Of a stretch of 64,000 nt of DNA, positions 9,384 through 22,026 are shown one piece after another. The DNA is from Limonium bicolor (lineage: Eukaryota > Streptophyta > Magnoliopsida > Caryophyllales > Plumbaginaceae), in the NCBI GenBank assembly GCA_023374045.1, contig CM041776.1, forward strand, positions 116,607,793 to 116,671,792, written 5' to 3'. The stretch's first letter is position 1, and each line of letters opens with the position of its first letter. Under the pieces are notes generated by a model that had not been told where the DNA came from, did not search any database, and saw only the letters and a program-made list of their open reading frames with translations. The position numbers were made by a program, and so were the translations under genes.

Positions 9384-9394
9384 GGTGAGTCACC
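9384..9394 (+). promoter_or_regulatory. GGTGAGTCACC palindrome, bZIP-type site in LTR A
   Basis: TGAGTCA core of GCN4/Opaque2-like bZIP sites within a perfect 11-base palindrome, preceded by GGGGGCCGGTTT. The block recurs in LTR B (GATGAGTCATC, 43829-43839) and LTR C (52272-52282). Position in the first quarter of the LTR fits U3 promoter control. Binding is inferred. Confidence 0.5.
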
Positions 9395-11154
9395 ACCTTC
9401 ATGACTCATTAAGCAAATAAAGATTTGTAAAGCAAAAGTACTATTCACCTTTTAACATAAATATCACACTTTACTTACCTCTCTCCTCACTTCTTCATTC
9501 TCCTTTGTTTCCCACGGTTTCTTGCTCTCTCTCCCTTCTCCATTAACATGAAGAGCAACTCCATGCTAGCTCCATCTAGCTTTGCACACACCTTGCTCAT
9601 TTTAGCTCCAAAACCAAAACAAATCACATATTCTCCTTAGTTAGCTCAAGCTCTTCCTTTCTATCTTTTCAAAACTTCAAGAGCTTCATTTTGGTGCCAA
9701 TTCAAACCACCATTAGAGGAGGAAATTCAAGTTTGGAGACTCCATTGGCTTCTCCATTCACTTAAGGTAAAGAAAGTGTAAGAAAATCTAGGTTTCCATC
9801 ATTTTCTTCCTTGTCCGAAAATTTGCACTCATGGGACTCCATGTTTATGCCTTGTTCTAGCTTGTTTTCTACTCCTCAAAGGATTGAGGAGGTCCTTCTT
9901 GCTTCATATCCAAGCTTGTCTTGAGAAACCAAGGTAAAACAATCACCTTAATACCTTAAAGCACATTTTTAACCTAGGGTTTGTTCCTTAAGGTTAATGT
10001 ATTATCTAGTACTCATTGGAGTCATTGGATATTGTTAGAACATTGGCAAGGAGATATATGTTGGTGAGAGAGATTGAGCAAAGGAAAACCTAAGGAAGAA
10101 AGCTTTTAAAGCTTGTAAAAGAACAAGGTAAATTACTTACCTTAAGGTGTTTTATTGTTTAAGGGAATGGGATTTAGATATGTGATGAGTTTAGTGTAGA
10201 GTTTACATGAGAAAAGGGTTATATAAAACCTAGGAGAAACAATGACTATACTTGTGAACTTGTGACTAAGGAGCAAATGAGAAAAAGAGATAGTTTAAGG
10301 ATATCAAGGTGAATTACAAGAAGCATTTTATTTCAATGGGAGCCTTGTTGTGTGTATTCGCAGGTTGAAGGCAAATATATGGAAATTCAGTGGTTAAGAT
10401 TATTGTCATTTAAGGGCCTAAGTGCCAAGCATTTTAAGTTTAAGCACTATATGATGATGTGGTGAAGTTTTAGTGTAAATTGTGTGTTAAGGTGTTGTGA
10501 TGAGAATTTGAGTGGTATTGGTTGTTTGATGGAGAAAAACCAAGTGTTAGGATGTATTATATACTAGAGAACCCATGGCAAAATTTAAAGGAGAACTTAA
10601 GTGTTTGAGATGTTCTAAGGGAATTTAATGACTAAGGAAGTACTAGGATGTTCTAGAGGTTGTCTTGATGAAAAAGGGTGAGATTAAGGTGTTCTAATGA
10701 CTTATAATGACTTAGGTATCACCATGAAGGATTTAGGAATCAAGAGAATGTATTTGAGTATTTAGGACTTAGGCAAATGTTGGTAAACAACTAGGAAGAA
10801 ATAATGTATTGATGGATAGAAACTTAGGTTGTGAAGGAACCTTAAGTAAATGCATAAAAGAGTTTTAGATGGTGAAAGATGCTTGGGAGATGATGTTATA
10901 GTGGTGAGAAAAATTTGGCATAGTGGTTACATTAGGTATGAACCACCACCTAGAACCTAGTGGAAAACATTACAAGTGTTAGCATTATTACAAGGAAATG
11001 CATAATGACTAAGGTGGATCTTGGAGAATGATTTAATGTGTTTAGAGGAGGGCTTAAGGTGTATTTGAAGTGCCCAAATGAGGTTATAATATATTAGGAT
11101 ATATGAGAGAGAAGTTTGGAGTTAAAAGAGAATTTAGAACAAGGTTCTGGAGCC

Positions 11155-11462
11155 GACCGACCTTAGGACCGGACTCACAAGGTCGGTCGAGCTCAAATTA
11201 CACTACTGGAGAAAGTTTCTGGAATCGACCAAACATAGGACCCGGTACTTACAGTTCGGTCGGGCATGTATTTTGTACGGTAATAAGTCTCTGGAATCGA
11301 CCGAACAAGGGACCCGGACTTGCAAGTTCGGTCGAGCTTAAATTTCCCTCGGGGAAACTCTCGGGAATGGACCTACCTTGGGGACCGGACTTGCAAGTCG
11401 GTCGGGGTAGATTTTCAAATGGTGAGTGTTCTGGAATGGACCGACCTTAGGTAAGGTCGGTC
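11155..11462 (+). repeat. Stem-loop array in right LTR A
   Basis: Same five units as in the left LTR with some indels; one arm of unit 2 is damaged (ACCAAAC instead of ACCGAAC). Confidence 0.88.
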
Positions 11463-12924
11463 GAGCCTAAAAAAAAAAAAAAGAAATTTTGAATTCTAAG
11501 AATGGTAATAGGTAATAAGGTATACCTTTGGTAGGGTGGTATGATAGGACCCTAAGAACTTAAGGGATTAAGTTAAGTTAAGTATAAATTTTAATGTTTA
11601 AAGTTAAGTTTGTAAGCTAAGTGGCAAAGACTTGAGAGTTGTTGAATGGGAATCTTTAGGGACTGAGTGAGTTAAGTAAGGTGCAAATAACTAATGACCT
11701 AAAAATGAAAGAATGTTTTTAGGTTTGTGAATTGGGACCCCGAAGAGGTTAAACAAACAACGATCGACGGTGAACGGTACAATCCTTCTTGTGACCTGCT
11801 TGCAACGAGGTGTCCCTCGGCTTGTGTGCTATCTGTTTAATTGCTATGACTAAAACAAGATAAAGCATGCAACCGGTTATATTTATTCTCGTTGTGTTTG
11901 TGTTATCTTTACACTAACCCGCGAGACTTGAGATGGTTACTAACCAAGTTTAGTACTTACTGAGTTAAGAATAAGAGTTAGGTTTGGTGGTCGTTGTTAA
12001 TGCCCATTAAGGCTTAGCTAGCACATAGTGATTAAGATGTCTACTAACTGGAACTTGAGGGAGGAAACCCGGGACCGATCTCCGGTCATGCATGCTAAGG
12101 AAAAAGGGGACGGTATCTGAATCAGATCTGCCCTCCGCTTAAGGACTTGTCTTCGGACTTGTAGCCTAGGGCCGGTTGCCGGCTCAGCTACGCTGGGCTC
12201 CCGTCCAGAGTAGGTGGCATTAAGATGGTGCGGTGGGATCACCTAAATCCCAGGTTCGAATTAAGCTACAACCATTCCCTTCCAGGAACGGTTTTGTATA
12301 CTGAGAATAAGTTAAGATTGAGGTTAAGGTAAGGAACTGAGATTAAGGAAATAAGGACTAAGGAGGGGGTTACTAACCCACTTGATAAGGGAACGCTTGA
12401 GTCTTCATTGTTGTGAACTATATATGTTCATCTGTGGTTGTTGTTATTGCACTTCATATTCTTGTGTATGTAATCATTTCCATGCTATCGACAATTAGTC
12501 GTCGTAGCCCCGTTAGCTTGGGGGCCATGAGAGGGTGTACCAGCATTCGTGCTGACCCCCTCGGGGGCTATTTTTACACTTGCAGGTAAGAGACCCATGA
12601 GGACGCACTACGAGAGTAGGAGCGGTTAGACTTAGGGTGGGATGTTCATTTTGAGTTCGGGTTGCGCCTGTGCACCCGACTGTTTATATTTAAACTGATG
12701 TAAGGTTGTGATTATTCTAAGATATTTGTACTCGGTTGGTTGTGGCATTATGGATGGTGATGTTTGGGTTGGATAAGTATTTTGGTTAAGTATTGTAAAT
12801 GTTAAAGCCGGTATATTCTAACGATCAAACCGTGGCAAGGTCTAGGTTTTTATTTCTCCGCTGCGACATATTCGTTTAGTGTTCAGTTTGCGATAACCAC
12901 GATTGGCTTGGATGGGGTGTTACA

Positions 12925-15404
12925 TTTAAGTACCCCATTAACTTTTACACATATTCACATCTATATATGGTTTATAAAATAAAGTATTTCCCTTAGTTTT
13001 AATTAAGTATATCAGCTTCCATATATTTAATTAATATAAATGTAAATTAATTTATTCCTGACTTAACCTAAGTTACTATTTTTCTCTTATATATATATAT
13101 ATTTATCTCACTTAAAAGTTTATACCCAAAGATATTTATTGCATTCTGTATACATGTTATTTTAGTCTTTTTATATTCTTTTCAACCTATAAGTTATGAA
13201 CAAGTTATACTTTAATTTTCATTACATTAAAATCATATATTATAAGATAACTTATGAAAAATTCATAAACACAATTTTTAAACCCATTTACTCTCGTCTA
13301 AAAATCCCTGAATTAATATATAGTAAACTATGATATTTAGACATATTATAAAATTTTTATTTCATAAAAATCTCTTTGCTAATTATCTAAATAAATCCAT
13401 AATACTCATAACTTACAAAAATTATATTTTGCGTGTAAAAACTCAAAACCCATATTAATTTACATCAAAATAAACTAGATTTTATAAGGAATCTTTGGTT
13501 AACATTCAAGTCAAAATACATTAGGGAAGACCATTTAATAAATCCAGCAAGATAGGGTATTATTCTGGAATTAGTATTACTTAATACAACTAAAACTTTC
13601 CACGTTTTAATCTCGGTCGTCCGTTCCTATAACCCACGATCGGACGACCCAATGTACTCGAGTTCTTCAGAAAACCCCAACCAAATCCCGAGTACTTTTC
13701 CCTCGATTCCTCAAAATCTACAGAACTAAATTCGTTTATTTTTGTCTCTTTGGATTTGAAATTGAAAACGATCTATTGGCAACCCACGATCGGACGACCC
13801 AAGTACTCGAGTTCTTCAGAAAACCCCAACCAAATCCCGAGTACTTTCCCTCGATTCCTCAAAATCTACAGAACTAAATTCGTTTATTTTTGTCTCTTTG
13901 GATTGAAATGAAAAACGAATCTATTGGCAACCCACAATCGGACGACCCAATGTACTCGAGTTCTTCAGAAAACCCAACCAAATCCCGAGTACTTTTCCCT
14001 CGATTCTCAAAATCTACAGAACTAAATTAGTTTATTTTGTCTCTTTGGATTTGAAATTGAAAAACGAATCTATTGGCACCGAATTCATAACCTATAATGC
14101 GGTATATTGGAAAAACGATTCTGGGTAAAACGAAGTTAGGGTTCATATTAGTTTCTATTTTGAATTGACAAATTCTCCCAATAATATGTTAATAGATGAA
14201 ATAGATAAGTGGGTTTGACCGGTAATGTAAAGACGAATGACAAAAACGGGACAATTTGATCGGAAACCTACCGGAAGTGCGCCAACGTAGAAAATCAAAT
14301 CCGATTTCTGGAAAACTTCAACTTTTACGAGTTGTTATGGGTCGAACTTTGCTGATTCATAAGTTGCAGCACAATTTGAGTTAGGACAAGTTCTTGGGCT
14401 TATTCGAAAGAGGAGATATAGATTTACAGATTGATAGCAACATCTTAATCTAATTTGCAATACATGGAAATAAATCTAAACCGAAAGTTACGAGTTTATA
14501 CCTTGCGTTTTCTATGATTTTTTGTGCATGATGAATTGGGAACTCTAGACGCTTCGTTCTTGCACACAATTTGGAATTTGCCTTGGGTGTAAACAGAAGA
14601 GTTGTAGAGGAATTAGAGATCTACAAAACAAGCTAAAGAACACGAATTTTGATTGAGATATGAAGAAGTTATGACGAGACGAAGTTTACCCGTTTATCGT
14701 CGTTTTTTTGAAATTCTAGGTTGCAGTTTTCAAGGAGGTAACTTCAGATCGAATTTGCGGTCGATGTTGATAGAATTAGATTGAGTATGAGTAATGGTTA
14801 GAAAGATGGTTTGTAGGAGAAGAGAATGAAGAAAATTGCATTCAAAACCTCTAAAAGGCGGCTGAGATATCAATGTCACGAGTTAGGGCAATATGCTAGA
14901 GGTTGTTATGACACTTAGCCAAATTGTGGACAAATCCGGCCAACTGACGTGGCACTACTCCCGAAGCGCGCGCACTGAGTCAGTAACCCTAGCCACGTCA
15001 ATAGTTCTCAAAATATTGGCTCTAAATTTCAATGTATCATAACTTTGGCCAGGATGATCTGTTTTTAATATTCTTATTATCAATCTTCTTGGTTTTCCAT
15101 AACCTTGTTTTTGGTATAGGTTTCATGAGCTGGGTTGACCATTCTCAAAAAGTCAACCCTAGCAAGGATTATGAATCTTTATGGTTTCTATGATTTTATA
15201 TTGACTTTTATGATCTAAATCAATGCTCCAAATATTTTTAAAATCTTTATATATATTGGAGTGTCTCGGATTTTTCCAAGATTTATTGACTTATAAATCT
15301 TATTATAAATTCATATTACCATATAATATTTAGTTTTAATAGTATTACTTAGGGTTTAATAAAAGAAATCCCCTAAATTAGTTAAATTAATTTAGGGTAT
15401 TTCG
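12925..15404 (-). repeat. LTR G, partial, minus strand (same family as solo LTR F)
   Basis: Reverse complement matches LTR F from its start (16249) to about 18720. The U3 end (CGAAATACCC, changed from TG) lies at 15404 against PMD gene sequence. Element A interrupts it on the left, so the rest lies outside the window. AT-rich and non-coding. Confidence 0.85.
13632..14080 (-). repeat. Three-copy tandem repeat, about 149 bp, inside LTR G
   Basis: Units begin at 13632, 13782 and 13930 with ACCCACGATCGGACGACCC and run into TCTATTGGCA. LTR F has only one diverged copy (about 17600-17780), so the expansion is specific to G. Confidence 0.9.
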
Positions 15405-16243
15405 ATTACATATAAATCCTAGATGAGAACCACTAGGGTGCACCATGCTGGCGCTGGTAACTATCCCATATGGATAAAGAGCTGAACACATCCTCAAGAC
15501 CATGAGTTGTATCCCTTTGTTCATCTTCTGGCATCCCCTGACGATAGTATCATCGGTCCCATGCATGGTTCTCTTGATAGTATGGACGTACAAGCTCACT
15601 TGCCTCAGACAGTAGCTGCAACACACTTGGTTAGGTAAGTACACATAATAAGTATAAGTGATATTTCGTGATGTACTATAAAAATATGACTTACTAGCGC
15701 GGGATCCGGACGATGAACCAATGTGGTCTCATAACTCTCATAGTTAAGGAAATCCGGATGTGTGTGCTTGGTGTACCAATCTAGGTAGAGTGGGTCACAA
15801 GCATGCAACCGCGCACATGTACGCTCATACCCTGGAACTAGCACTTTAGGTGTGTTATCCTACACACTTACATGGGGGTATACAGGTGTATAGTTGTTTT
15901 TTTCTCTTTTTCAGACCTTGAGTTGGGTCTAATAGGAGGTTCAGGGATACCCTGAATGTACCCAAACTGGCATAGACAACGCCCTGGCATATACGACTCA
16001 TTCAACCCCATAATCTGTATGGTACCTCTATACCATGTACGCCCTCCATGAACATTAACATTTTCCCGACCGTAGGGCAACAAATCAATCTACAATGTTT
16101 GATAGTAAAATGTAAACAACAACGAATGACAAAAATATAATGGTTCAATGTGTTAGCAACTACAAACACTTACATTAAGAGCAGTCAAAGCATCTAGATG
16201 CTCACGATAGCCTTGCAGTGAATTATGATCATGAACTTGAGAG

Positions 16244-16248
16244 TTAGA
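16244..16248. other. Target-site duplication TTAGA, left of solo LTR F
   Basis: Identical to 22022-22026 on the other side. Removing LTR F plus one copy restores a continuous PMD exon c. Confidence 0.95.
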
Positions 16249-19200
16249 TGAAATACCCCTAAATTAATTTAAATGAATTTAGGGGATTTCTTTTATTAAA
16301 CCTTTAATAATACTATTAGTATTAAATTATTATATGGAATTATGAATATTAAGTTTATTATATGGAATTGTGAAATTTATTTAGGGGTTTTCTCCTATTT
16401 AACCCTAATTATTATATATTATTATATAGTATTATGAATTTAATAATAAGATTTATAAGTCAATAAATCTTGGGAAAATTTCTAAACACTCTAATTATAT
16501 TATAAAGATTTTAGGAAGTGTTGGAACATTGTTTTGAAACATAAAAGTCAATATAAAATTCTAGAAACCTTAAAACTTATTAAGCCTTGCTAGATTGAAG
16601 TTTTGAAAAACCATGAAGATCGATAAAAAGAACGTCAAAAACGGATCATCCTAGCCAAAGTTATGCTAGATTGAAGTTTTGAATCAAAATTTTAAGAGAT
16701 GCCACGTGTCACTCTGTAATGGATCGCCCACACTTAGTCGATTCTCTCCCTGAATTTCGGTAACCGATTTCATTACTTTGCCTTAACTTTAGACGGCTAT
16801 AACTTTTACATCTCTCAATATTTTTCCATGCCGTCTTCTCCATTCTCTTCTCCTACAATTCCTCTTTCCAACCATTACTCATACAAACCCTAACTCAGTC
16901 TGAATCAACCGGAAAATCGAGCCAAAGTTGCCACCCTGCAAAACCGTTGCTGCAGTTTTCCAGTTTCTCTTCGAATTCAGGTAACTTCGACTAGCCATAA
17001 CTCTTTGTTTCTCAGCCAAATTCCATGTTCTTTAGCTCGTTTTGAAGAGCTCTAATCCCTCAATAACTTTCATGTTGATGACCAAAGCCAATTCCAAACC
17101 GTTTGTAAGAGAGAGGTGTCTAAAGTTTCGAATTCATCACAGCATAAATCACAGTTTTCTTTCCAGAAAACGTAAGGTAAACTTGCAACTTCTAGCTTCA
17201 ATTTCTTTCTGTGTGGTTCGAGTTAGGTTTAGTTCTTGCTATCAATACATAGATCTAAAGTTTGTTCTTCCAATGAGCCCTTACTCCAATAACATAACTC
17301 GATCTGTACTGACACTTATAGTGCTTCGAAGTTGGCTACTCGAACAGCAAGTTCAAATATTTTTCCAGAACCCATATTGCATCTCCTCTCATTTGTGCAA
17401 TTCCGTGAGCTTTTCTTCCAATTGTTCCTATTTTCAATCGAAATTGCAAATACCGGTCTAACCCATGTGTCAATTTCAATTATTATGCATTGTACTAAAG
17501 AATTTGGCAAATTAAGATTCAGAACCCGCATGAACCCTAACCTCCAAATCGAATTCGAAAACCAGTGAATACTGCATTATAATTGGGGAAATTGGTATCA
17601 TTAGAACCGAATTTGATTTCGAAACCATAGAAACAAGAATCACTCGATTTCGTTCTGTAGATTGGGAGATATTGTCGATTTAGTACTCGACATGGTTAAG
17701 CTCTACGCTGAAGAACTCGGAGATTTAGGGCCGTCCGATCGTAGTTATAAGATTTGGACGGCCGAGATTAAAACGTTTCAGATTAGGTTTTTATAAATTT
17801 CAGTAAATAACCCTAACTTGTTGAATTAATTTGAATACCTTCCCGAAGGTGTTTTGACTTGAAATTTTAAACATAGATCCCTTATTTAATCTAGTTTATT
17901 TTGATGTAAATTATTATGGTTTTGGAGTTTTTAAACATAAGTTATGATTTTTGCAAGTTACGGGTTTTCTGGAATTATTTGGCTAAATTAAAAAGATATT
18001 TTTATGAAATAAAAATTTTATAATATGTATAAAATGTTATAGTTACTGTATATTAATATGGGATTTTTTGGGCAATGGTAAAAGGTTTTAAAATTGTGTT
18101 TATGAGTTTTTCATAAGAATAACCTATAATATAAGGTTTTTAATGTAACCAAAAATTAAAGTATGGTTTGTTAATTAACTTTTAAGCTGGGGAAAAATAG
18201 GGAAATTAAATTAACATTTTATAACAGTAAGTTTATAAATGTTTTTGTATTAACTTTTAAGAGAAGTGAAATTATTCACATATATGTATATATACTTACT
18301 TAAGTAGAAACTTATATAAATTAAGGAATTTAATTATCCTATATTTTATTTACTATATTGTATAGGAGTTAATTTTTAATTTAAACTAAGGAAAATATAT
18401 ACATATATATATACCTATACATATATATAAAAGGAATAAAATAGTAACTTAGGTTTAAGCAAGGAACTAATAAATTAACACTTATAATAACTAAATATTA
18501 TAAGAGCTAGTATCCTAAGATATAGTTAAAGGAAATACTTTATAGAACATACATGGAATGCAGTTAGTAATAGGATAGTTTAAATATAATAGTTACGTAG
18601 GGAATGTCTTAATTAAATTCTAATACAGGTATACTTATATATATTAAAGGGAAACACTTTATTTATAAACCGTATATCGGTTGTAGTTATGCCTAAAAGT
18701 TTTTAAACATAATTAAATACAATATATTACATAAATAATGTTTTGAACAAATCCTAGTATATATAATATATATATATAAATAAAATTAGTTACCTTATAG
18801 GAAATATAATACGAAGGGATTAGTAAGTTAAACTAAACCTATACATTGTACTATTAAAAGAATATTATATGAGCTAGTATTGAATTGTGGTTATGAAATT
18901 GAGCTTAAAGGTATCTTGGATTTCTAAGATTTATATAAACCATATTAGAATACGTGTGTAATATTATTTGTCAAAGACCATAATGTAAATCTATAATTTG
19001 GTTAGGTAATTAATAAGTTAGGGACTTAGGAATATTTGTAATTAGATTTTACACAAAAAACTTACTATATAATTAATGAATAAATGTAATACTTTTACAT
19101 CTAAATGTTCTTAATATATAAACAATAATAAAAAATAAATAAAATACTTTTACATCTAAATGTGAGGTGGATTAGTAAGTCTAGATTAATCATTTCTTAA

Positions 19201-20657
19201 CATTTAAGGTATTGGAATATACCTTAATGTTTTAAGATAAAATCATTAAAAGGGTATGATATTAAAACTATATTAAACTATGATTTGGAAATTTATCTAA
19301 ATAATATCCTTAAGTTTCCTGGCGTTAGATAAGCCATATGAAATACATTTATAACATTTATTACCAATACTTAGGATGTGAGTTACAATTAAGTGAGGTA
19401 TTTAGCAGTTAGAATTTATCGAAGGTTATAAATAGGAATTTGATACTTAAAACCTTTGAACCTTTTATTAGACAAAGCTAAGTTACATAAGTAATTATAT
19501 TGATATACTTTACGGTAATGGGAAGTAATGATGGGTTATTTGTATATAAAATAAGAGAATTTTCATAGTAGATTATCTTATTAAATAATTAACAATGTCA
19601 CTTACGAACCCGAATTTGATTCTTTGATAAATTCTACTCTAGTAGATATATTGTCCATCCTAAATACAATAAAGGAAATTTATTTATTAGGTTATTCCTT
19701 TGAAACCTTAGGTTTTGTAAAACAATTTAAAACGTATTTAAGGCTTAAGTTTATTGAAGTTTGGTACAAAAGGATTATACATAGTCTATAGAGTGAATGG
19801 GTGTAAAATAAAATGTTTAGGAGATTAAAGGTAAGTAAGGATACGTAAAGGTTATATTTAAAACACTTTATTATATAAGTAATAATTAAGCAAATAATGT
19901 ACCTTGTGATACTAAAATGTAAGAGTTCGATAAGTCTAAGTTAACTATAATATAGTTGTTCAAGATGAAAAGTAATTTAACATCTTATGTCAAGATTATT
20001 AGCTAGATGTAATAAAAAGTCTTTCTGGACTAAAGATAAGATAAATGATCTAGTAACTCAATTAGGTTATGATATAATGCGTCTAACACTGTGGTTCCAA
20101 TATACAAGATGTAGATCTTAATTAAGTTAAGGGGAAAACTTAATTCCAATGGATTATCTATAGATATTGATAAAATACATAATCATTACATTGTGAATTA
20201 ATAGTATAGTATTCTAAGATAAACCTATTGTAGGTATGAGATGAGCGATGTTATTCTAAAGTAAGAGTAAAAGTATTGAGCTTAAGAATTGTTATTGAAA
20301 TTCTAAGATTGATTGAATAACATATAATGCACTTATGTTATAAAGGTCTTTAATGTGAGGATTGTGGTTAAATATGAATTAAGTGGATAGGAGTGGACAG
20401 TTAGCAGGTGTTATAAAATACATTCCTTGATCCTACAACCTAGGGCTATACAACGTTCTCAGATAACTCAAAGATTATACATAACATTTAAGTGAGGGCT
20501 TAAAGGATAATTGAGACTTTGAAATAAGAGTAAGGAGTTTATTTAAGCGTAACATAGGCTACAAGTGGTTGATGATAGATTAGCTTACCTTTAATATTCT
20601 TCAGAGTACTGTTGATTGTTTGCGCAGTTGATTAGAACTGCTACCAGCGTTACCCAG

Positions 20658-20830
20658 GTACGATTTCTCGTACGCAACTTGTTGTGTTTTGGACCTTATG
20701 GAATGTTTTGTACGATTTCTCGTACTCAACTTGTTGTGTTTTGGACCTTATGGAATGTTTTGTACGATTTCTCGTACTCAACTTGTTGTGTTTGGACTCT
20801 ATGGAATGTTTTGTACGATTTCTCGTACTC
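20658..20830 (+). repeat. Four-unit 52-bp tandem repeat with GTACG/CGTAC hairpin in LTR F
   Basis: Units start at 20658, 20710, 20762 and 20813, each with GTACG-ATTTCT-CGTAC followed by CTTGTTGTGTTTTGGAC. Open frames across it are repeat artefacts. Confidence 0.92.
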
Positions 20831-21189
20831 CAATCTTTTTGCTGATTGACTTGTGGAATGTTTTGGAAAACGCTAACTGACTTAAAGAGGAATTTCAAAA
20901 AAGGAATTGGTTGTGTGACTAACTCAGCTTGTGTGACTAACTGAGCCTTGGATGCGAAACTCTCTTGGGTATTGGTTCCTTTATTTGGTTGTTCCATTAG
21001 ACATTGACTACTTAGGGTTTACGCTTCTGCACTCTGTAGGACTGAGTGTTTTGGTATTGCTCTGGGTAGTTAGTGATCTGGTGGGATTTGGAAAAGGTCA
21101 ATCTTGGAAATCTTTTTTGACTCTGGATATCGTTTCATCCATGAGCTGGTTCTGGAGGTTTCGACGTGCGCGCGTCTTCAATGGTAACA

Positions 21190-21370
21190 GCAAGGGGCTG
21201 TATATCCCTCGCCCATAGGGGCATTTATATTTGACAGCAGGGGGCTGTATATCCCTCGCTCATAGGGGCATTTATATTTGACGGTAGGGGGCTGTATATC
21301 CCTCGTCCACCAGGACATTAAATCTGACAGCAGGGGCTGTATATCCCTCGTCCATATGGACATTGATATC
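21190..21370 (+). repeat. Four-unit 46-47-bp tandem repeat in LTR F
   Basis: Units start near 21194, 21241, 21288 and 21333 with GGGGCTGTATATCCCTCG, followed by small stems CCC-ATA-GGG or GTCC-N4-GGAC whose arms change together. Confidence 0.9.
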
Positions 21371-22021
21371 TGGCGGTGGGGGCCATCTCTCCCAATTGAA
21401 TTATTCCACTCTTGAGTTATTGGTTCTTGGATCTATCTTATTATTCCTAGTCCTTGGACTATCTGGGTCTTTATTCTCCGAATGGGAATTGGTTCTAACA
21501 TCAACAACATGGATGCTTACTAACTATGTGGTGTGACTACTTAAGTGGATGACTTGTTTTGGAAGTTATCTACCTCTATCTTTGTCTTGTTTTCTTTTCT
21601 CTTTAAATTGATTGTTTTGAAGTGCTTTATCTCTGTTTACTTTCAAGTGTTTAAATTCAAGTTACTGTTTATTTTGAGGAGTTATGTTTTAAAGATTGTT
21701 TTGGAGAATTGTACCAGTTCCATTCCAGGGAACTGACTCACCCCTCCCGGGGTGGGCTGCTTGGTTTCATCTTGCAGGTACAAATTGATTTACAGGTGGC
21801 CACGAAGAGCATGAGTGAATGGGATGGGACTAGGTTTATGGAGAGTGAATGTATTTTATTATTGTTATATTTATGTTAAGTTTTCTCGAGGTTCAGACCG
21901 TAACTTAGTTAATTGTAATGGTTGTAATTGGTGAGGTTGGTACCGGGTGTTGGAGCCCGATGGTCTGTAGCACCTTTAGTTTATTTTCCGCTGTTGTTTA
22001 ATTATTATAGGGGGTGTTACA

Positions 22022-22026
22022 TTAGA
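22022..22026. other. Target-site duplication TTAGA, right of solo LTR F
   Basis: Matches 16244-16248 exactly. Confidence 0.95.

Larger units (their letters stand above)
1..12924 (+). mobile_element. Element A: Ty3/gypsy chromovirus (Tekay/Del-like) carrying an AlkB domain
   Basis: LTR retrotransposon in the order LTR, primer site, gag, AlkB-like dioxygenase, protease, reverse transcriptase, RNase H, integrase, chromodomain-like tail, polypurine tract, LTR. The left LTR is cut by the window start; the right LTR is complete and ends TGAAATACCCC...GGGGTGTTACA. A GPY/F module after the integrase core and a chromodomain-like end (about residues 430-467 of the last open segment) place it among chromoviruses; the 4-kb LTRs suggest Tekay/Del. 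Gag has one and pol two in-frame stops, so this copy is not autonomous. It inserted into an older LTR (G, 12925-15404); the base run TTTAA at 12925 is the presumed target duplication, its partner lying left of the window. Confidence 0.93.
8832..12924 (+). repeat. Element A right (3') LTR, 4093 bp
   Basis: Starts TGAAATACCCC after the polypurine tract and ends GGGGTGTTACA. Nearly identical to the left LTR where both are present, with differences that are mostly single-base indels plus the 388-bp segment 11978-12365 missing on the left. It contains a palindrome at 9102-9125, the bZIP-type block at 9384-9394, the stem-loop array at 11155-11462 and the terminal hairpin block at 12541-12590. No protein gene. 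Confidence 0.96.
16249..22021 (+). mobile_element. Solo LTR F, 5773 bp, Ty3/gypsy
   Basis: Begins TGAAATACCCC and ends GGGGTGTTACA like LTR A, is flanked by TTAGA on both sides, and has no primer site, polypurine tract or coding region: a solo LTR left by recombination between the two LTRs of a full element. It is inserted in exon c of the PMD gene, in the opposite orientation. AT-rich through 17800-20600 with no coding signal; tandem repeats at 20658-20830 and 21190-21370; a C/G hairpin followed by TGCAGGTA at 21739-21780. It is unusually long for an LTR. Confidence 0.93.

Noticed and set aside
12246..12275. GGTTCGAATT resembling a tRNA B box
   Set aside because: No convincing A box or acceptor stem in the flanking LTR sequence; the equivalent place in LTR B lacks it.
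17042..17568. 139-codon frame and overlaps in LTR F
   Set aside because: Within the solo LTR, not present in LTR G, and no domain recognised.
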